Below, one piece after another: positions 58,398-61,327 of a stretch of DNA of 61,327 nt (position 1 is its first letter; the number at the start of each line of letters is the position of its first letter). The stretch is taken from NCBI GenBank assembly GCA_050742975.1, contig JBOGDQ010000126.1, forward strand, positions 1 to 61,327, written 5' to 3'. The notes under the pieces are model-generated. The model did not search any database. It was not told the origin of the DNA and was given only the letters and a program-made list of their open reading frames with translations. The DNA comes from JBDTGE01 sp050742975 (lineage in GTDB: Bacteria > Actinomycetota > Actinomycetes > Mycobacteriales > Jatrophihabitantaceae). Made by a program: the position numbers and the translations under genes.

Positions 58398-59393
58398 ATG
58401 GCACGCGGTCGCGACGTCCACCAACTCGACGAGGACGACATTCGGGTACGTGCCAATCCCCGTGGCACGCGACCGCGGTCCAAGCAGCGGCCCGCGCACG
58501 TGGACGCCGACGACGGGATGGTGCTGACGGTCGATCGCGGGCGCTACACGGTTCTGGTCGGGGACGCCGAGGTGACCGCGATGCGGGCGCGCGAGCTCGG
58601 CCGCAAGGGCATCGCGGTGGGCGATCGGGTGAGCGTCGTGGGCGATCTGTCCGGTGACACCGACACGTTGGCGCGCATCGTCCGCATCGCTGAGCGGACG
58701 ACCGTGCTGCGCCGCACGGCCGACGACAACGACCCGCTCGAGCGCGTCATCGTGGCCAACGCCGATCAGCTCGTCGTCGTTGCCGCGCTCGCCGATCCCG
58801 AGCCGAGCTTCGGCCTGATCGACCGCTGCATCGTCGCTGCGCTCACGGCGGGGATGGAGCCGGTGCTGTGCCTGACCAAGTCCGATCTCGCGGCGCCGGA
58901 CGAGACGCTCGAGCGGTACGCGGCGCTGTCGGTGCCCGCGATCGTGACGCACCGCGGTGGCCCGCTCGACGAGCTCCGCGAGCGGCTGCACGATCTGGTG
59001 TCTGTGCTCGTGGGGCACTCGGGCGTCGGCAAGTCGACGCTGATCAACCGGCTGATCGACCAGGCGGTGCCTCGTGCGACCGGTGTCGTGAGCGCCATCG
59101 GCAAGGGCCGGCACACCTCCTCGTCCGCGATTGCGTTGCCCCTGGCCGACGGCGGCTGGGTCATCGACACCCCGGGCCTGCGCTCGTTCGGCCTGGCACA
59201 TGTCACCCCCGACGACCTGCTATGGGCCTTCCCGGACCTCGAGGACGGCGCCACCCAGTGCCCGCCCGGATGTGAGCACCTGGCTGCGAGTGCGGGCTGC
59301 CGGCTGGACGACTGGGTGGCGGCCGGGAACGCGACCGGCGAGCGGCTAGCGGCATTCCGGCGGCTACTGATCAGCCGCGGCGACGCCGACTAG
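58398..59393 (+). CDS. rsgA: Ribosome small subunit-dependent GTPase A
   Basis: Circularly permuted GTPase that helps mature the 30S subunit. 331 residues: an OB domain (about 40-110), then G4 TKSD (near 155), G1 GHSGVGKST (near 210), G3 DTPG (near 257) and a C-terminal zinc site CPPGCEH...C. The N-terminal basic segment RGTRPRSKQRP may contact rRNA. ATG at 58398, immediately downstream of aroA. Confidence 0.95.
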   Translation: MARGRDVHQLDEDDIRVRANPRGTRPRSKQRPAHVDADDGMVLTVDRGRYTVLVGDAEVTAMRARELGRKGIAVGDRVSVVGDLSGDTDTLARIVRIAERTTVLRRTADDNDPLERVIVANADQLVVVAALADPEPSFGLIDRCIVAALTAGMEPVLCLTKSDLAAPDETLERYAALSVPAIVTHRGGPLDELRERLHDLVSVLVGHSGVGKSTLINRLIDQAVPRATGVVSAIGKGRHTSSSAIALPLADGGWVIDTPGLRSFGLAHVTPDDLLWAFPDLEDGATQCPPGCEHLAASAGCRLDDWVAAGNATGERLAAFRRLLISRGDAD

Positions 59394-59403
59394 TCTCGCC
59401 GAC

Positions 59404-60249
59404 GTGGCGCTGACACTCACCGGGCTGAACCGCTACCCAGTCAAGTCGTGCCGTGGCGAGGCCCTCACGTCCGCGACCGTCGAGCCGTGGGGCCTGCGCG
59501 GAGACCGGCGCTGGATGATCGTCGACGCCGACGGCGAGGCCGTGACCGCACGCGAGCATCCGCGGATGTTGCTCATCCGGCCCGAGCTCGTCGACGGCGG
59601 CGTGCTGCTGGCCTCCCCTGACGCCGAGTCGCTGTTCGTTCCCGTGCCGCACGGGACGACCGTCGAGGTCACGGTGTTCCGGCGGGTTGCCTTCGCGGCG
59701 ACACCGGCCGGCGAGTCGGCGCATGCCTGGTTCAGCAAGGTCGTCGGCGAACCCGTGCGGCTCGTCTACGGGGACGACCCCACGCGGCGACCCACGAATC
59801 GCGCGTTCAGCAACGACGGCGACTGCGTGTCGTTCGCCGACGGCTACCCACTTCTGCTCGCGACCGAGGAGTCGCTCGGCCGCCTGAACCAGTGGATCGC
59901 GCAGGGCCCGCTCGCGCACCAGGGACCGCTGCCGATGCGGCGCTTCCGTCCGAGCGTCGTGGTGTCCGGCGCGCCTGCCTTCGACGAGGACCGGTGGCGC
60001 CGGATCCGGATCGGCGAGGCGATATTCCGGACGCCGAAGGGGTGCGACCGGTGCGTCATCACCACCACGAACCCGGACGACGCGGCCCGGGGCAAGGAGC
60101 CGCTGACCACGCTCGCTCGGCACCGCAGGTGGGACGGCGCCACCTGGTTCGCCATGAACCTCGTTCCGGACAACCCCGGCGTGGTGGTCCGAGTCGGCGA
60201 CGCCGTGGAGATCCTGGAGTCCGTCGACTCGGACGGTCCGCCGCGCTGA
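59404..60249 (+). CDS. MOSC domain protein (molybdenum cofactor sulfurase-like)
   Basis: 281 residues: N-terminal MOSC beta-barrel (LTGLNRYPVKSCRGEAL, GLRGDRRWMIVD) and the MOSC domain with RFRPSVVVSG, and KGCDRCVITTTNPD, whose Cys pair is expected at the active site. Family members handle sulfur for molybdenum cofactor or reduce N-hydroxylated compounds (YcbX, mARC). GTG at 59404, 10 bp after rsgA. Converges on the aminotransferase gene. Confidence 0.9.
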   Translation: MALTLTGLNRYPVKSCRGEALTSATVEPWGLRGDRRWMIVDADGEAVTAREHPRMLLIRPELVDGGVLLASPDAESLFVPVPHGTTVEVTVFRRVAFAATPAGESAHAWFSKVVGEPVRLVYGDDPTRRPTNRAFSNDGDCVSFADGYPLLLATEESLGRLNQWIAQGPLAHQGPLPMRRFRPSVVVSGAPAFDEDRWRRIRIGEAIFRTPKGCDRCVITTTNPDDAARGKEPLTTLARHRRWDGATWFAMNLVPDNPGVVVRVGDAVEILESVDSDGPPR

Positions 60250-60262
60250 CGGGTGCCGGCGC

Positions 60263-61327
60263 TCAGAGCACTGGTTGCCGGGCGAGCCAGGCGCCGAACA
60301 GGTCGATCGCCCGATCGATCTCTGCACCGTCGCCGGCGAAGCACATCCGGATGAACTTGCCGCCGTCGACCGGGTCGAAGTCGATGCCGGGCGCGACCGC
60401 GACTCCGCATTCACGCAATGCTTGCGCAGCGAAGGCCAGCGAGTCGGTCGTCCACCGTGACACGTCGGCGTAGATGTAGAACGCGCCGTCGGCCGGGGCC
60501 AGCCGATCGAGGCCGATGGTCGGGAGTTTCGTCAGCAACGAACGGCGATTCTGCGCGTAGCGTGCAACGTTCGCGTCGAGTTCGTCGTAGGCGTCGAAGG
60601 CGGCAACCGCGGCGAGCTGCGACAGCGCCGGCGGGCAGATCGTGAAGTTTCCAGCCAGTCGATCGACGGCGTCGCGCAGGTCCGCAGGCACCAGGAGCCA
60701 GCCGATCCGCCAGCCCGTCATGCAGAAGTACTTGCTGAACGAGTTGACCACTATCGCGTTCTGGCTGGTGTGCCAGGCCGTGTCGGGCCGCTCGCCGAAG
60801 GTCACGCCGTGGTAGATCTCGTCGCTCACCAGCCGGGTCTCGTGCTGCTCGCACCAGGTGGCGATGGCGGCCAGTTCCTCGGGCGGGAGCATCGCGCCGG
60901 TCGGGTTCGCGGGGCTGGCGACGACCAGGCCGGCGGGCGGCTCGTCGAGCACCTCGAGCTCGGCGATCGTCGGCTGGAAGCGGGTCTGCGGCCCGCACGG
61001 CAGTTCGACCACCCGGCAGCCGAGTGCGGACAGCATGTTGCGGTACGCCGGGTATCCCGGCCGGGCCATCACCACCGTGTCCCCCGCCGCGAACGCGGCG
61101 AGGAACGCGTACAGGAAGCCGCCGGACGATCCGGTCGTGACCGCGACCGCGTCGGGATCGACCGGCACGCCGTACATGTGCTCGTAGTTGGCGGCAATCG
61201 CCGCGCGCAGCGGCGGGATACCGAGCGCGTTCGTGTAGCCGACCTTATCCACGTCGAGTGCGTCGTGTGCGGCCTTGCGGACCGTGCTCGGAGCAGGCGT
61301 CGACGGTTGGCCCGCGGACAGGTCGTA
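60263..61327 (-). CDS. Class I/II pyridoxal-phosphate aminotransferase, 5'-truncated by window edge
   Basis: 354 codons visible; the frame runs off the right edge, where YDLSAGQPSTPAP is the usual early region, so about 20-35 residues are missing. The PLP lysine lies in NSFSKYFCMTGWRIGW, with SPANPTGAMLPPEEL and SDEIYHGVTF before it. This is an aspartate/aromatic-type fold I aminotransferase of the AAT family; the amino donor cannot be assigned. It ends 14 bp from the MOSC gene. Confidence 0.9.
   Translation of the reverse strand, partial: YDLSAGQPSTPAPSTVRKAAHDALDVDKVGYTNALGIPPLRAAIAANYEHMYGVPVDPDAVAVTTGSSGGFLYAFLAAFAAGDTVVMARPGYPAYRNMLSALGCRVVELPCGPQTRFQPTIAELEVLDEPPAGLVVASPANPTGAMLPPEELAAIATWCEQHETRLVSDEIYHGVTFGERPDTAWHTSQNAIVVNSFSKYFCMTGWRIGWLLVPADLRDAVDRLAGNFTICPPALSQLAAVAAFDAYDELDANVARYAQNRRSLLTKLPTIGLDRLAPADGAFYIYADVSRWTTDSLAFAAQALRECGVAVAPGIDFDPVDGGKFIRMCFAGDGAEIDRAIDLFGAWLARQPVL

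Noticed and set aside
57036..59201. 721-codon open frame antisense to aroA and rsgA
   Set aside because: High GC content leaves long open antisense frames. The plus strand encodes clear aroA and rsgA with all motifs; the antisense translation is Arg/Gly/His-rich with no domain.

Overview
The window is GC-rich (roughly two thirds G+C), densely packed and full of GTG starts and 1-8 nt gene overlaps. Gene content is that of a free-living actinobacterium (Actinomycetota): a WhiB1-type regulator, the SigH/RshA redox switch, a PdtaS-type kinase, mycobacterial-style KGD 2-oxoglutarate decarboxylase, Ni-superoxide dismutase, an RsbW/SigF pair and a Rv0121-type PPOX protein. Genus cannot be fixed from the sequence; several blocks match the gene order of Mycobacterium tuberculosis.

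Layout. 1-5131 (minus): the 3' end of a translation/cell-wall/energy block, rpmE-prfA-tsaC-wecA followed by atpZ-atpI-atpB-atpE (atpE cut by the window edge). 5342-13410 (minus): two complete sugar ABC importer operons, one LpqY-SugABC-like with its own ATPase and one AglEFG-like without one, sitting between rpmE and rho, which are usually close neighbours in actinobacteria. 13611-22135 (minus): rho-thrB-thrC-hom-lysA-argS, aspartate-family amino acid synthesis plus Rho with an Asn/Gln-rich insert. 22340-24003 (plus): DUF3105 and DUF305 proteins and tRNA-Arg(CCG). 24057-33446: an accessory stretch of regulators paired with transporters or enzymes (TetR, MarR, two MFS exporters, methyltransferase, PlsC, PPOX protein, phosphoesterase lipoprotein, ABC exporter), including one frameshifted gene. 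33548-38467: kgd, an oxidoreductase and a small DUF6104-like protein. 38464-41847: YczE-like membrane protein divergent from a MocR regulator, and malic enzyme. 41998-47360: beta-propeller protein, sodX/sodN, phosphatase-rsbW-sigF, lipid kinase. 47573-61327: whiB1, pdtaS, DUF3311/symporter, rshA-sigH, ybaK, KefB/KhtT-like antiporter, hydrolase, SRAP protein, VapBC, a ycaQ remnant, aroA, rsgA, MOSC protein and a truncated aminotransferase.

How it works together. Most genes are housekeeping. The two importers would bring in alpha-glucosides or trehalose and share similar AGCGCT-centred sites upstream. The most informative regulatory features read directly from the DNA are an exact GGAAT-N18-GTT promoter upstream of sigH that would also express a longer SigH isoform, a 12-codon leader ORF and hairpin abutting atpZ, a CRP-like site upstream of whiB1, and perfect palindromes at the TetR and VapBC promoters. 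No CRISPR array, integrase, transposase or prophage was seen. No wholly new system stands out; the best leads are the Rho Asn/Gln-rich domain, the atp leader ORF, the SigH isoforms and the decayed ycaQ beside vapBC.
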